Below are positions 40,945 to 51,017 of a stretch of 64,000 nt of DNA, in pieces. The notes beneath the pieces are model-generated. The model made no database searches and had not been told where the DNA came from. It saw nothing but the letters and a program-made list of their open reading frames with translations. Source of the DNA: Arthrobacter sp. PAMC 25486. Its GTDB lineage: Bacteria > Actinomycetota > Actinomycetes > Actinomycetales > Micrococcaceae. Where the stretch lies: contig NZ_CP007595.1 in assembly GCF_000785535.1 (NCBI RefSeq), forward strand, positions 1,612,001 to 1,676,000, given 5' to 3'. Every line of letters begins with the position of its first letter. The stretch's first letter is position 1. Made by a program: the position numbers and the translations under genes.

Positions 40945-41847
40945 ATGGCGCAGACCGCCGCAACAAAGACCAGTGAGTTTGCTGGCTTTCTCAAGCCCGA
41001 ACTGGCTGAGGACTACTTCAAGCAGGCTGCACGTCAGTCTGTTGTCCAGTCCCTGACTCGCCGCATCCCGCTGGGCATCAATGGCCAGGAGATCCCTTAC
41101 GTTACCTCCAAGCCCACCGCGGGCTGGGTTGCTGAGGCTGGCCAGAAGCCGTCCACGTCCGGAGGCATCGCGCTCAAGACCATCTCGCCGAAGAAGATCG
41201 CGGCTATCACCGTGGTTTCGGCCGAAGTGGTTCGAGCCAATCCGGGCAACTACGTGAATATGTTTCGTGACCAGATCGCGGAGGCATTCGCCATCGCGTT
41301 CGACGCCGCGACCTTGCACGGCACGAACACCCCGTTCGGCGCCGGCAACTTCATTGACGCCACGACCAAGGCAATCGAGCTGGGCACCGCACTGCCCGCC
41401 GCTGGCGGAACGTACGCCGACCTGAACGGCGCCCTCAAGCTGCTTGTCGATGACAAGAAGAAGCTGACCGGCTGGGCGTTCGATGACGTGGCTGAGCCGA
41501 CCTTGAACGCCGCGGTTGACTTGCAGGGGCGCCCGTTGTTCGTGGACGCCGTCTATGAGGACTCCGCACTGTCCGGTGGTCGCTTGCTGCGCCGCCCGTC
41601 GTTCTACGCTCAGGACGTCGGCACCGCGGCTGGCATCGTCGGCTATGGCGGCGACTGGTCCAAGGCCGTCTGGGGTGCTGTCGGCGGCATCTCCTACGAC
41701 GTTTCGACGCAGGCAACGGTCACTCTCAACGGTGAGCTGGTGTCGCTGTGGGAGAACAACCTGGTCGCGGTCCGCGCCGAGGCTGAATACGGCTGGATGG
41801 TTGACGACGTCGAAAGCTTCGTGAAGCTGACGGACGCCGTCGCCTAA
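40945..41847 (+). CDS. Major capsid protein (HK97 fold)
   Basis: 300 aa. The N-arm helix (LAEDYFKQAARQSVVQSLTRRI) is followed by the E-loop/P-domain pattern IPYVTSKPTAGWVAEAGQKP and SPKKIAAITVVSAEVVRANPG. The A-domain part contains LHGTNTPFGAGNFI and WGAVGGISYDVS. Size, order after scaffold and motif pattern match HK97-type capsid proteins of actinophages. A strong TTAGGAG lies upstream. Confidence 0.92.
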   Translation: MAQTAATKTSEFAGFLKPELAEDYFKQAARQSVVQSLTRRIPLGINGQEIPYVTSKPTAGWVAEAGQKPSTSGGIALKTISPKKIAAITVVSAEVVRANPGNYVNMFRDQIAEAFAIAFDAATLHGTNTPFGAGNFIDATTKAIELGTALPAAGGTYADLNGALKLLVDDKKKLTGWAFDDVAEPTLNAAVDLQGRPLFVDAVYEDSALSGGRLLRRPSFYAQDVGTAAGIVGYGGDWSKAVWGAVGGISYDVSTQATVTLNGELVSLWENNLVAVRAEAEYGWMVDDVESFVKLTDAVA

Positions 41848-41848
41848 G

Positions 41849-42019
41849 GTGCCTCGCTTGAAGCATCCGGCATCGGGACTGGTGGTGCACTGCGGGGACG
41901 ACCTCGCGGCGCGCTACCAGTCCCAGGGCTGGGTTGATGCTGACGCTGATACCCAGCATGTCGAGGCGGCACCGGAAAAGCCTCAGCCCGTTAAGCGCGG
42001 ACGAACCAAGAAGTCCTAA
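41849..42019 (+). CDS. Small protein after the capsid gene (56 aa)
   Basis: The GTG 41849 to TAA 42017-42019 frame encodes MPRLKHPASGLVVHC with a basic C-terminus (PVKRGRTKKS). Many actinophages have a short ORF of this kind between capsid and connector genes. Its role is unknown. Confidence 0.6.
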   Translation: MPRLKHPASGLVVHCGDDLAARYQSQGWVDADADTQHVEAAPEKPQPVKRGRTKKS

Positions 42020-42028
42020 GGGGGATCT

Positions 42029-42412
42029 GTGGAACCGTTCGCAACCCTGCAGGACCTTGAAGTGTCTTGGCCAGCGATCAATGAATCTCAGCGTGAGGAT
42101 GCCCCGCAGAAGCTTGTTGAAGCATCGCTGATCATTAGGGCCCTGAAACCTGATATTGATGCGCTGATCCTCGTTGAGCTCATGGACCCGGACCTGCCGA
42201 AAATGGTTGTCTGCGGGATGGTGAAGCGTGCACTGAAAACACCTGATGCTGGTGAGGGTATTGGCACTCAGCAGCAGACGGCGGGCCCGTTCAGCCAGTC
42301 ATTCACCTACACCAACCCGGACGGCAATCTGTACCTGTCGAAGCTCGACAAGCGGATTCTGGGCATTGGTGCGGCGCAGGCTTTCACGGTTGATCTTATG
42401 GGAGACTCGTGA
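42029..42412 (+). CDS. Head-tail connector (Gp19/Gp15/Gp42-like)
   Basis: A 127-aa helical adaptor protein (FATLQDLEVSWPAINESQRED and VELMDPDLPKMVVCGMVKRAL, in parts, then GPFSQSFTYTNPDG), a pattern seen in Gp19/Gp15/Gp42 head-tail connectors that sit under the portal. GTG start after AGGGGG. Confidence 0.8.
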   Translation: MEPFATLQDLEVSWPAINESQREDAPQKLVEASLIIRALKPDIDALILVELMDPDLPKMVVCGMVKRALKTPDAGEGIGTQQQTAGPFSQSFTYTNPDGNLYLSKLDKRILGIGAAQAFTVDLMGDS

Positions 42413-42747
42413 GTTTCCCGAACGCTGAGGTCATCCCGGTTAGCCGTTATGCGGAGACTGGCGAGGTTGACCGTTATGGCGATCCTGTCAGTTCGTGGAT
42501 CGACGCAGCACCGATCCGCGCCGGCGTTTCGGATAAGGCTACCGAGATCCAGTTTTCGCCCGGTCGGATGGAAATGGATTTCGACTATGCCCTGTATTTG
42601 GAGCCTGACCAAACGGTCCTACCCGCGGATCTCCTGACCGTTCGCGGGCAGTCCTGCAAAGTCGTGAAGCCGCATTTTGAGTGGCAAGGGCTGTTCACTA
42701 ACTGGCAGCCGGGCGCAACCGTCTACGTGAAGGCTGAGGTGGGTTGA
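42409..42747 (+). CDS. Head-tail joining / stopper protein
   Basis: A 112-aa beta-rich protein (AAPIRAGVSDKATEIQFSPGR; DQTVLPADLLTVRGQSCKVV) of the size and place of a head-completion stopper. GTGA overlap with the connector gene. Confidence 0.7.
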   Translation: MSFPNAEVIPVSRYAETGEVDRYGDPVSSWIDAAPIRAGVSDKATEIQFSPGRMEMDFDYALYLEPDQTVLPADLLTVRGQSCKVVKPHFEWQGLFTNWQPGATVYVKAEVG

Positions 42748-43025
42748 TGGCAAGGGCTCGTTTTGAGTTGAATCGTGCGGGGTTGGGCGAGTTTTTGACG
42801 TCTGCCCCGGTGGCTGCGGCATTGCAGTCGAAGGCTGACCGTGTGGTTGCTGCGGGCGGTGGAAAGTTGGTGGCTGAGGCTGGGGTCAGTTCTGGCGGCG
42901 GTGCTGTTCCGGCGCGTGCTCGTGTGCGTGTTGGTTATCCGGAGAGTGTGCCATCGCCTAAGGCTTTGCGTGATGAGGCTAAGCGTGGGACGTTGGCGCG
43001 GGCTCTTGCGGCTGGTGGTGACTGA
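42747..43025 (+). CDS. HK97 gp10-like tail-completion protein
   Basis: 92 aa. A helical start (FELNRAGLGEFLTSAPVAAAL) and a positively charged end match small tail-completion proteins in this position. ATG 42747 overlaps the preceding TGA by one base. Confidence 0.65.
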   Translation: MARARFELNRAGLGEFLTSAPVAAALQSKADRVVAAGGGKLVAEAGVSSGGGAVPARARVRVGYPESVPSPKALRDEAKRGTLARALAAGGD

Positions 43026-43432
43026 TGGCGGTTGTGTGGCCTGATATTGAGGCTTTGCTTATCTCTGCTGCTAAGCCACTGTTTGCGGCCCGGACTGAGC
43101 CTTATGCGGCTGGTGTTCACGTCTCCAACAAGATGCCGACACTGCCGAATGGTACGCCGATTCGCAAGGATCGCATGGTGATTATCCGTGATGATTCAGG
43201 CAACCAGCTCGATGTTGTGCGTGACCTTGTCCGGGTGGGTGTCCAGTTTTGGGGGCCGACTCGTGAGGACGCGAAGGACCTTGCCGAGCTTGGGCGAGCG
43301 TTATTCAATTCCATGGCTGGCACGGGGCCTATCAAGAAGATCAAATGCACTCTGCGGCCCGTGTTTGTCGAGGATGCGCAACCGTTCTTCTACGCGACTT
43401 TTGAGCTGATCGTCAAGGGTCGAAACCTGTAA
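43025..43432 (+). CDS. Tail terminator protein
   Basis: 135 aa, helix then beta sheet (WPDIEALLISAAKPLF; LVRVGVQFWGPTREDA; FYATFELIVKG). Position before the tail-tube gene and length fit the tail terminator ring. ATG overlaps the previous stop. Confidence 0.75.
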   Translation: MAVVWPDIEALLISAAKPLFAARTEPYAAGVHVSNKMPTLPNGTPIRKDRMVIIRDDSGNQLDVVRDLVRVGVQFWGPTREDAKDLAELGRALFNSMAGTGPIKKIKCTLRPVFVEDAQPFFYATFELIVKGRNL

Positions 43433-43453
43433 CCCCTGCGCACTAAACCTTCC

Positions 43454-43473
43454 GAGCCTATGGGCTCTTTTTT
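43454..43473 (+). terminator. Intrinsic terminator before the tail-tube gene
   Basis: GAGCC-TATG-GGCTC followed by TTTTTT. Partial termination here could adjust head and tail gene expression. Confidence 0.75.
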
Positions 43474-43502
43474 ATTGCCTGCGGGCAGATAGGAATCACA
43501 TC

Positions 43503-44039
43503 ATGGCTGACCCCATTGCGCCCGAACTGGACGCGCAGAACACTCGTGTTGGCGTTACCGGCGCCGTCTATGTTGGCGAGTCCGGAGCAACCGCCCCCAC
43601 ATCCGCAACAGCCGCTGTCACCGGGCATAAGGGCCTTGGGTACATCAACGAGGACGGTGTTGAGGAAACCCTTGACCGTTCCGTTGACAAGCTCAAGGCG
43701 TGGCAGAACGCGGCTGTTGTCCGCACTGTTGTGACCGAGGCCGCCCTGTCGTACAAGTTCATCATGATCGAGGAAACGGCTGACACGGTTGGCCTGTTCT
43801 ACTCGACCACTGTTGACACTGCGACGGGCAAGGTTGTTATCGACCCCGGCGCCACGTCCGGCCCGCTCCCGTTTGTTATCGACGTCATTGACGGCACGGA
43901 CGTTATCCGTGCCGTGTTCACTGGCGAGGTTGGCGAGACCGAGGCGATCACCTACGCATCCGGTGAGCTGATCGGCTACGGCGTGACCGTGAACGTTATC
44001 GGCAAGGTCACGAAGTACTACACCTCGCTGATCGAGTAA
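43503..44039 (+). CDS. Major tail (tube) protein
   Basis: A 178-aa beta-rich protein (NTRVGVTGAVYVGESGATAP; FIMIEETADTVGLFYSTTV; ITYASGELIGYGVTVNVIG), typical of siphovirus tail-tube subunits. It is flanked by terminator-like hairpins, consistent with separately tuned, high expression. Confidence 0.85.
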   Translation: MADPIAPELDAQNTRVGVTGAVYVGESGATAPTSATAAVTGHKGLGYINEDGVEETLDRSVDKLKAWQNAAVVRTVVTEAALSYKFIMIEETADTVGLFYSTTVDTATGKVVIDPGATSGPLPFVIDVIDGTDVIRAVFTGEVGETEAITYASGELIGYGVTVNVIGKVTKYYTSLIE

Positions 44040-44047
44040 TCAAGAAT

Positions 44048-44083
44048 CCCTTGCCCGGTGGCGCGCAGGCTACCGGGCAAGGG
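44048..44083 (+). terminator. Perfect 12-bp stem-loop after the tail-tube gene
   Basis: CCCTTGCCCGGT and ACCGGGCAAGGG flank a 12-nt loop, without a T-run. It is probably a stabilising or attenuating 3' structure of the tube-gene mRNA. Confidence 0.65.
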
Positions 44084-44130
44084 GCACCACCAACTGCGCA
44101 TAACACCCAAAAACTTTTTAGGAGATTGAC

Positions 44131-44442
44131 ATGGCTGCGCCCAAGCAACCCCAAGACCGCAAACTCAAAGCCGCTGAGGCAGACGCGCTCAAGGCCCCGT
44201 TCGAATATGTTGGAGCAGATGGTGAGACTAAGACTCTCCCGTTCTTCTCACCTACCGCTGCAGGCCTGACCTCTGGCGACTTGCGGAAGAACCGCAACAA
44301 CGAGCTTGAGCTTCTATACATCATCATTGAGGCTTTGGCTGATGATGCCCAACTGGAGTCGTTGGATGCTCTTAGCGTGGAGCGCTTTGGCGAAGTCACG
44401 CGGGACTGGCAGGAAGCGACCGGTGCTGAACTCCCCAAATAA
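44131..44442 (+). CDS. Tail assembly chaperone G
   Basis: A 103-aa acidic protein (KAAEADALKAPFEYVGADGE; NNELELLYIIIEALADDAQ) in the standard place between tube and tape-measure genes. It ends at TAA 44440-44442 just after CTCCCCAAA, where a -1 shift would continue into the next frame. Confidence 0.8.
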   Translation: MAAPKQPQDRKLKAAEADALKAPFEYVGADGETKTLPFFSPTAAGLTSGDLRKNRNNELELLYIIIEALADDAQLESLDALSVERFGEVTRDWQEATGAELPK

Positions 44443-44870
44443 TCGCGCTTCTCGACGCGGCTAATGAGCACTTGGAGGCGTTCGAGTATGACTGGCGGGT
44501 TCGTTTCCATCGGTCATTCTCGGACGTTCTCACGGGGCTCATGTCGTTTCGGGAAGCGTGGAATTTGGTGGGGATCCTGGCCAGTGATCCGTCGTCGCAG
44601 ATTGGTGCGGCAATGGCGGGCTGGGATGGGCCAAAGTCCGCTGAGTGGTTGATCCTCGCGGACTTGTACGACCTGCAGCACATGTCGAAGGCGAAGCGTA
44701 ATCCGAAGCCTTACCCGCGCCCGAAGTCGAAGAAGGCGCCAACTAAACGGGTTGGCAAGACGCAGCTGGCAACGGCGGACGCTATAAAACTTCTGCAGTC
44801 GATTAGCCCACTGCGTAAGGCGGGCCCATATCGCGGGCCCGATGGGCGGTTCGCTAAGCGCCCTGCCTAA
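44131..44870 (+). CDS. Tail assembly chaperone G-T fusion by -1 frameshift
   Basis: The T frame is open only from 44430 (a TGA at 44427-44429 precedes it), so slippage must occur within 44430-44442. CTC CCC AAA TAA offers CCC slipping onto CCC. The T part (LDAANEHLEAFEYDWRVRF onward, to FAKRPA at 44870) has the helical and basic-tail features of lambda gpT-like domains. A separate start for T is not required. Confidence 0.75.
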
Positions 44871-44872
44871 AT

Positions 44873-44901
44873 GCTGCACCCACCCATGCGGTGGGTGCAG
44901 C
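44873..44901 (+). terminator. Perfect 12-bp stem-loop after the chaperone genes
   Basis: GCTGCACCCACC and GGTGGGTGCAGC flank CATGC. There is no strong T-run. It lies between the frameshift product and the tape measure, like other hairpins in this operon. Confidence 0.7.
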
Positions 44902-44956
44902 ACACAAATTTCATAGCGACCTCTGCGCGGCGCACTACACACCTTAGGGGGTCCGA

Positions 44957-47752
44957 ATGGCGGAAGTCGGGACACTGTACGCGACCTTGAGCGTTTCCGC
45001 TCGTGGCATCTCGCAGCAGATCAGTAACCAGATGGGCCAAGCAGGTTCCGCTGGTGGGGCTGCGGCACAGCGCGGGTTCCTGTCCAATACGGTCGGCCTT
45101 GTAGGCAAAACAGTTGGTATCGCTGCTGGGGCTGTTGGCGTCATTGGCGGGATCATTGGTGGGCTCGCGGTCAAGGGCGGCATCTCTAAGGCCTTGGCTA
45201 TCGAGGATGCACAAGCGAAGCTAACGGGCTTGGGGCACTCTACTGAGAACGTGCAAACCATCATGGACAATGCACTTGCCTCCGTGAAGGGTACTGCCTT
45301 TGGGCTTGGCGAGGCTGCTGGCGTGTCTGCTGGTGCTGTTGCTGCTGGCATTGCGCCCGGCAAGGAACTTACCCGCGTCCTGAAGCTGACGGCTGACGCA
45401 GCGACCATTGCGGGAACTGACATGGGCTCCATGGGATCCATCTTCAACAAGGTCGCCGCATCGGGCAAGTTGCAGGGCGATGTGATCGCGCAGCTGCAGG
45501 ATGCTGGCGTGCCGGTGCTTCAGTTCGTCGCCAAGGAGATGGGTGTAACGGCTGGCGAGGCATCAAAGATGGCCTCCGCTGGCAAGGTTGATTTTGAGAC
45601 GTTCGCAAATGCAATGGAGAAGGGTCTTGGCGGGGCGGCGCTCAAGTCTGGCGACACCACACGCGGTGCATTTGCCAACATGAAGGCAAGCTTCTCTAAC
45701 TTCGGCATGGTCTTGACTGGCTGGTTTATGCCGCTCATGAAGAACGTGTTTGGCGCTGTCAACAAGGGGATGGATGCGCTGACTAGCATCCTGAAACCAT
45801 TCTCCACGGCGTTCGGTGAAGCGTTCCAAGCTAAGGCCGGCCCGATCATTGACGGATTCGCGGGCAAGCTCGCATCCGGATCGAAGGAGGCTGCTAGTTC
45901 AATCAGCGCCCTGGTGTTCGGGTTCGAGTCTGGCGCCGATGGGATTACCTCATCTGGCTTCAATGGCGTCCTTGAGGGCGTCGGCTGGAAGTTGCGGGGT
46001 GCCGCTGACGAGGTGAAGGGCGGTTTAACAGCATTCGGCGCAGCATTCAAGGATGGTGGCACCGACATCACTTCGAGTGGCTTTGCTGGGGTGCTGGAAA
46101 CTTTGGGCCTTGTCTTCGGTAACCTCTGGGACGCAATCGGACCCACTGTGACCAACCTTGGGCCCAAGCTACTTACTCTTGCCACGTCGTTCTCACCGTT
46201 GCTGATCATCCTCGACGCGCTATTGCCGGTCCTGCCTGGGCTGTCCCTTGCTTTGGGCTCCCTGGCTGTCGTGGTCGGTGACATGCTGGCTGGCGCCATG
46301 GAGTTCTTGGCCCCCATTATCGAAACTGTCCTTGGCGGCTTGGCCGTGTTCCTGTCAAACCTGACTAGCACGGAGGCTGGGGCCACTGCATTGGCAACGG
46401 GTATTGGTGTGCTTGTGGGCGGCATCGTCGCCTACAAACTGGTCATGGGGACCATTGCTGCCGTGACCAAGGGATGGGCTATTGCTCAGGGCATCTTGAA
46501 CGCTGTCATGGCGATCAACCCTATATTCCTGATCATCGCCGCCATTGCTTTACTCGTGGCTGGAATCGTTCTGCTGGTCATGAACTGGGACACGGTCATC
46601 GGCTTCTTCAAGGGTGCTTGGGATGGTTTCGTGGGCTGGTTCACCGGCATCATGGACGGTTTCCTTGGCTGGTGGGGCGGCGTCTGGGATGGGTTCCTAG
46701 GATTCGTTACCCCGATCTGGGATCGCATCGTGAGTATCTTTCAGGTGGCATGGGCTGTGATCGTGACCGTCGTGACGACGTACATCAACATCGTCCTGAC
46801 AGTCATTCAGGCAGTGTGGGAAACGATAAAGGTCGTTTTCTCCACCGCGTGGGAAGTAATCAAGACGATCATCGCTACGGCCCTGTCGATCATCATCGCC
46901 GTTTTTACTGGCAACTTTGATCAGATCGTTGTTCTGCTCGCGTCTGCGTGGCTGAAAATCACGGGGCTGTTTTCTGGCGCGTTCACTGCCATTGGCGTGA
47001 TCGTGGCAGGCGCTTGGGAGAGCATCAAGGGCCTTTTCTTTGGCGCTGTAACAGGCATCGTGGATCTCTTGTCAGGCGCTTGGACGTCGATCACAACGAC
47101 GGCAACCACCGTATGGGAGTCCATCATCGGATTCTTCCAGTCCATCCCGGGCCGGATCGTCAACGCCATCATCAGTTTGGCTACTCTCTACGTCCAGTTC
47201 GGGCAGTGGATTGGTGAGATGAAGGACGCGGCGATCGGCAAGTTCACTGAACTCGTCGTTTGGGTTATCACCTTGCCGGGCCAGATCGTGTCCGCCCTCG
47301 GCAACACTGGGGCGCTTCTTGTCGATGCTGGTAAAAACATCCTGACCGGCTTCCTTTCCGGCCTCACGGCTGGGTTCGAAAAGGTCAAGGGTTTCGTTGG
47401 TGGCATCGGTAAATGGATCGCTGACAACAAGGGTCCGAAGCCGTATGACCTCGCGCTCCTTGTGCCTGCTGGTGGTTGGATCATGACCGGTTTGGATAAG
47501 GGTTTGCAGGCGGGTATTCCGTCGATCAAGTCCACGTTGGGTGATGTGTCGGCAACAATCCAGTCCGGCGTGAATGTGCCAGCAGCGCCCGAGTTTGCCG
47601 GGTCTGCTGCCGGTTCAAGTTCTGGTGCTGGTGCGGGTGGTGGCCTCAATTTCTCTGGGGCTACGTTCTCTGCGCTCGATCCGGAAGGGCTTGCGCGGAA
47701 GGTTGAGGACAGGGTGCTGCACAGGCTACGGAATGCGGGGGTGACGGCTTGA
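44957..47752 (+). CDS. Tape measure protein
   Basis: 931 aa, the longest phage gene. The N-terminal region resembles tape-measure domains ([60 protein letters not shown]). The centre has hydrophobic and Trp-rich repeats (about 400-620, [17 protein letters not shown]), and the end is Gly/Ser-rich. It sets tail length and probably forms the DNA channel. Given its length, a tail of about 130-140 nm would be expected by the usual ratio. Confidence 0.92.
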   Translation: MAEVGTLYATLSVSARGISQQISNQMGQAGSAGGAAAQRGFLSNTVGLVGKTVGIAAGAVGVIGGIIGGLAVKGGISKALAIEDAQAKLTGLGHSTENVQTIMDNALASVKGTAFGLGEAAGVSAGAVAAGIAPGKELTRVLKLTADAATIAGTDMGSMGSIFNKVAASGKLQGDVIAQLQDAGVPVLQFVAKEMGVTAGEASKMASAGKVDFETFANAMEKGLGGAALKSGDTTRGAFANMKASFSNFGMVLTGWFMPLMKNVFGAVNKGMDALTSILKPFSTAFGEAFQAKAGPIIDGFAGKLASGSKEAASSISALVFGFESGADGITSSGFNGVLEGVGWKLRGAADEVKGGLTAFGAAFKDGGTDITSSGFAGVLETLGLVFGNLWDAIGPTVTNLGPKLLTLATSFSPLLIILDALLPVLPGLSLALGSLAVVVGDMLAGAMEFLAPIIETVLGGLAVFLSNLTSTEAGATALATGIGVLVGGIVAYKLVMGTIAAVTKGWAIAQGILNAVMAINPIFLIIAAIALLVAGIVLLVMNWDTVIGFFKGAWDGFVGWFTGIMDGFLGWWGGVWDGFLGFVTPIWDRIVSIFQVAWAVIVTVVTTYINIVLTVIQAVWETIKVVFSTAWEVIKTIIATALSIIIAVFTGNFDQIVVLLASAWLKITGLFSGAFTAIGVIVAGAWESIKGLFFGAVTGIVDLLSGAWTSITTTATTVWESIIGFFQSIPGRIVNAIISLATLYVQFGQWIGEMKDAAIGKFTELVVWVITLPGQIVSALGNTGALLVDAGKNILTGFLSGLTAGFEKVKGFVGGIGKWIADNKGPKPYDLALLVPAGGWIMTGLDKGLQAGIPSIKSTLGDVSATIQSGVNVPAAPEFAGSAAGSSSGAGAGGGLNFSGATFSALDPEGLARKVEDRVLHRLRNAGVTA

Positions 47753-48549
47753 GTCATGGAAGCGTGATGCTTGACGGCCTTGAGCTGAACGGCATGAACC
47801 GGTACGGCGAGTGCATTGTCACGGATCTTGTTGGGTGGCGGGGGCGTCCTGGTGTGAAAAGCCAGGACGTGTCCGCACCCAACAGTGACGGTGACGTTGA
47901 TCTGCCGGCGCATAACGCGGCACGGAACGTCACTATTTCTGGGACTCTTATTCCATCGCAACCGGCGCAGTTGCAGGAGTTCTTGGATCGTCTTGGCGGG
48001 CTGCTGCAGGGCGATGGGACGGTGGCGGGTGACCAGTTGGCGGGTGGTCGGTTGCAGGTTGGCTGGCATCATTCCACGCGCTGGGCCCCGGTGAAATGGG
48101 ACGGCGAGTTGCAGGATGACTATGCGGGCCAGGGCGACGATATGCGGCTGAACTTCACGATCCCGTTGAAGTCTCCGCGTCCTCAGAAGTTTGGGGATGT
48201 GCAGAAAGTTGTCATCCCGGCATCGACGTCGTACACGGATATTTTCCATCGTGGGAACACGGTGGCGTATCCGGTGGTGGTTGTCTCTGGCAGTGCGCCC
48301 GGTGGTTACACGATGCGTACTCCTGGGGGGACGACGTACCAAGTGACGCGCCCGCTGGTGTCTGGTACGCCGCACACCATTGATATGCGCACTGGCCGGC
48401 TGATGGTTGGGAATCAGTTTGTGGCCGGGCAGGTGACCTATTCCGGGATTTTCAGGGTGTGGCAGGGTCGGTCAATTTCCGTGCGCATCCAGCCGCTCAC
48501 GACGGGTTCACCGGTCATGACTGTCTCCACTTTTGACACCTACATTTAG
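47749..48549 (+). CDS. Distal tail protein
   Basis: 266 aa, beta-rich, with [20 protein letters not shown] and [20 protein letters not shown] in the N-terminal ring domain and a galectin-like C-terminal half, matching Dit-type proteins. TTGA overlap with the tape measure gene. Confidence 0.8.
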   Translation: MSHGSVMLDGLELNGMNRYGECIVTDLVGWRGRPGVKSQDVSAPNSDGDVDLPAHNAARNVTISGTLIPSQPAQLQEFLDRLGGLLQGDGTVAGDQLAGGRLQVGWHHSTRWAPVKWDGELQDDYAGQGDDMRLNFTIPLKSPRPQKFGDVQKVVIPASTSYTDIFHRGNTVAYPVVVVSGSAPGGYTMRTPGGTTYQVTRPLVSGTPHTIDMRTGRLMVGNQFVAGQVTYSGIFRVWQGRSISVRIQPLTTGSPVMTVSTFDTYI

Positions 48550-48557
48550 GAGGCGCT

Positions 48558-49673
48558 TTGCTTCAAAATGAGCGCGTCTATGTGGTGGATACGATCACGG
48601 GGCAGAAGATGGCTGAGCTTGCGGTCACGGACTTCTCGTACAAGCGGGTCATCAACGGCATGGGCCCTGGGTCCGCAACGGTGCGTAGGGGTGACTCGCG
48701 GAACCATGGCTTGAACGTCCGCTTCTACACGAAGCCGTTGCGGTACATGCTCGTGTATGAGGCGAACTTCAAGCCGGTGTATGCGGGGATTATCACGCGC
48801 CGAAAGTACGTGAAGGCTACGGGTGAACTTGCTCTTGAGCTGAAAGATGTGTGGTGGATTCTTGGTAAGCGTATGGCCGTTGAGCATGGGACGAACGCTG
48901 CTGCGGAAACGATCCTCACATGGTCCGGCCTGTCGCTGGGGACGATCATCAAGAAGCTGATTCAGGAGGCTGTGTGGCCGGCGCGTCCTTGGTATGCGCT
49001 GCCCATTGTTTTCCCTGCCGATGTTTCTGGTGTTCATTCGCGGAAGTATTACGGGTACAACTTCGCGACTATTGCGGACGCTATCAGTGATCTTATGGCG
49101 ACGAGTGGTGGTCCGAACGTTGATTTTGTGCCGTCGTGGTCTGGTGAGTTTCTACGCCTGACACTGCGCACGGGATCCTTGGGCGGGAACGTGTGGGAGT
49201 ACAACCTAGACGCCCCGGACCCTGGCATTTACGACGTCGCTGCGACTGAGGATGCGGAGTCGATCACGACCAACGCTTACAGCTTGGGTGAGGGTAGCGA
49301 GAAGAACATGCTGGTCCGGTCCCACCCTGACTTGTCCGGCTCGTTGCCTGCCATTGAGAAGACCGAATCGCATAAGGACATCTCCGTTGCCACCCAATTG
49401 GATGCTTTGGCGCAGGAGCGTATCCGCACCCAGGCTGTTCCTACCGAGCAGTTTGAGGCGTCAATCCGCAAGGACGGCGAACCGGGCCCGAATGGGGAGC
49501 AGGTCATCGGGTTGCCGACGGTGGACCAGCTGCGGCTTGGCGACACCATTTTGACGCTCAACGACACGGACGAATTCCTGCCGACCGGCGCAACAAGCCA
49601 CCAGATCATCGAGTTCTCAGGTTCCATGGGTGACCCGATGGTGACTCTTCAATTCCAGCCGACAGGGGCGTGA
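48558..49673 (+). CDS. Tail tip / minor tail protein (Tal-like)
   Basis: 371 aa beginning MLQNERVYVVDTITGQKMAEL, followed by beta domains seen in phage baseplate hub proteins (DFSYKRVINGMGPGSATVR; YAGIITRRKYVKATGELALEL). It likely forms the tail-tip hub. AGGAGG precedes the TTG start. Confidence 0.8.
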   Translation: MLQNERVYVVDTITGQKMAELAVTDFSYKRVINGMGPGSATVRRGDSRNHGLNVRFYTKPLRYMLVYEANFKPVYAGIITRRKYVKATGELALELKDVWWILGKRMAVEHGTNAAAETILTWSGLSLGTIIKKLIQEAVWPARPWYALPIVFPADVSGVHSRKYYGYNFATIADAISDLMATSGGPNVDFVPSWSGEFLRLTLRTGSLGGNVWEYNLDAPDPGIYDVAATEDAESITTNAYSLGEGSEKNMLVRSHPDLSGSLPAIEKTESHKDISVATQLDALAQERIRTQAVPTEQFEASIRKDGEPGPNGEQVIGLPTVDQLRLGDTILTLNDTDEFLPTGATSHQIIEFSGSMGDPMVTLQFQPTGA

Positions 49674-49674
49674 G

Positions 49675-50511
49675 ATGGCGAATATCAACAACCTGAACAC
49701 ACCGAGTGTTCCGAAGCTGGAGCGGCGGGTGAGCCAAGTTGAGTCCGGCGCCCCAATGAACAACGCTGGCGTCGGCCGGTCAGGGTTCGAGGTGTATGAC
49801 CAGGGCACGATCAACGTGAGTAACGGCAACATCATTGGCGCTGGTACGTTCAGCTGGCAGGGATCATTTAGCCAAGCCGGAAACACCACGTTCAGTGGCT
49901 CAACAACCCTGGCCGGGCCTACAGGCGTCACGGGCTCGCTCACGGTGCAAGGCTCTACGGACGTTACTGGACCGTTCACAGTCACTGGGCCGACCCAGCT
50001 CAACGGTGTGACTGATGTTGGCGGCGCGTTCACCGTCACGGGGGTAACGAAGCTCGGCGGCGACACGGATATCACGGGCAAGCTGAACGTCACCAATGAC
50101 ACCAAGCTTGGCGGCAACACCACAGTGTCCGGAAAGCTGGACGTCACCGGCGCCATGGCCACCAAAGGCACGCTGTCCGTGGAAGGCGTAACCACGCTCA
50201 AAGCCGACCTCAACGTGACCACGGGCGGAAAGATCACCGCGGGTGCCGTGTCAATTGACCCTAGCTACCTGTCGGGTTCTGTTCGTTTCACCAACGGCAC
50301 GTCCCTGTCGGCAACTCCGAACGGGATCCAGATAGCCACATCTGGCGGCGGCGCTGTCGTTGCCGGTAGCTCATCAGCAAGTGTTGGCATAGCGGGCGGC
50401 GGCGAAGTGATAGCGACCGGCTCGGGGGTATTCATGAACGGCATTCCGACAACTACTCAAGCCGCGAATCTCTACATGGACGCGAGCGGGCGAATTTACG
50501 TCAAGTCTTAG
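49675..50511 (+). CDS. Tail fibre with beta-helical repeats
   Basis: 278 aa. From about 50 to 185 it consists of short repeats of the kind GSLTVQGSTDVTGPFTVTGP and GGDTDITGKLNVTNDTKLGG, which form a triple beta-helix shaft. A Gly/Ser-rich tip ends in YMDASGRIYVKS. It should contact the host surface. Confidence 0.8.
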   Translation: MANINNLNTPSVPKLERRVSQVESGAPMNNAGVGRSGFEVYDQGTINVSNGNIIGAGTFSWQGSFSQAGNTTFSGSTTLAGPTGVTGSLTVQGSTDVTGPFTVTGPTQLNGVTDVGGAFTVTGVTKLGGDTDITGKLNVTNDTKLGGNTTVSGKLDVTGAMATKGTLSVEGVTTLKADLNVTTGGKITAGAVSIDPSYLSGSVRFTNGTSLSATPNGIQIATSGGGAVVAGSSSASVGIAGGGEVIATGSGVFMNGIPTTTQAANLYMDASGRIYVKS

Positions 50512-50512
50512 G

Positions 50513-50785
50513 CTAAGGCGTTTTGCAGACCGTGGACAATGCCGCTTCCCCGGCCACCGCAAGCCGCTCACCGTTGGCGTCACGCAGGTCTTGGGTGGTG
50601 AACCCGTCCGCGTAGTGTTCACAGATCTGCTTTGCCATCTCATCAAGGTCTGCGTCAGGCATGTTCGCATATGTCGTTGCGGACTGCTTGATGGCCTCCC
50701 TGAACTGGGCTTGCTCATCTGCGGGAGACCCGCATGCCGTGAGTGCCAGCAACCCAATGGCGAGTATTCCCCCAAGTTTTCTCAT
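50513..50785 (-). CDS. Prophage lipoprotein on the opposite strand (DUF732-like)
   Basis: A 90-aa protein with signal peptide MRKLGGILAIGLLALTACG (lipobox LTAC). The mature domain ATTYANMPDADLDEMAKQIC and VAGEAALSTVC is rich in helices with two cysteines, a layout of DUF732 proteins. It lies antisense between tail-fibre genes, so it is likely an independently expressed moron gene. Confidence 0.75.
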   Translation of the reverse strand: MRKLGGILAIGLLALTACGSPADEQAQFREAIKQSATTYANMPDADLDEMAKQICEHYADGFTTQDLRDANGERLAVAGEAALSTVCKTP

Positions 50786-50828
50786 GCCCGGAGTCTACCG
50801 GACACCACCCACACGATAGGAGCCCGCC

Positions 50829-50999
50829 TTGGACGCTGACGAACAGATTTTCCACGAGCACATCCACGCCGCCAACCGCAGTGACGTTGACTCGCTGCGG
50901 TGGGAGCTACTGCAGGAGCAGGCACGCGGCACGGTCAAGGACGCCCGGATTTCCGAGCTGACCGCACTGCTCGAAACCGCGACTGACCCGGGCGAATAG
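50829..50999 (+). CDS. Small coiled-coil protein in the tail operon (56 aa)
   Basis: TTG 50829 with AGGAG upstream to TAG 50997-50999. It is a charged amphipathic helix (SLRWELLQEQARGTVKDARI). Function unknown. Confidence 0.5.
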   Translation: MDADEQIFHEHIHAANRSDVDSLRWELLQEQARGTVKDARISELTALLETATDPGE

Positions 51000-51017
51000 T
51001 CCACCCCATTTCTTTCT

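Noticed and set aside
47188..48375. 395-aa minus-strand frame across tape measure and distal tail genes
   Set aside because: It is a high-GC shadow of two well-supported genes with coupled starts.
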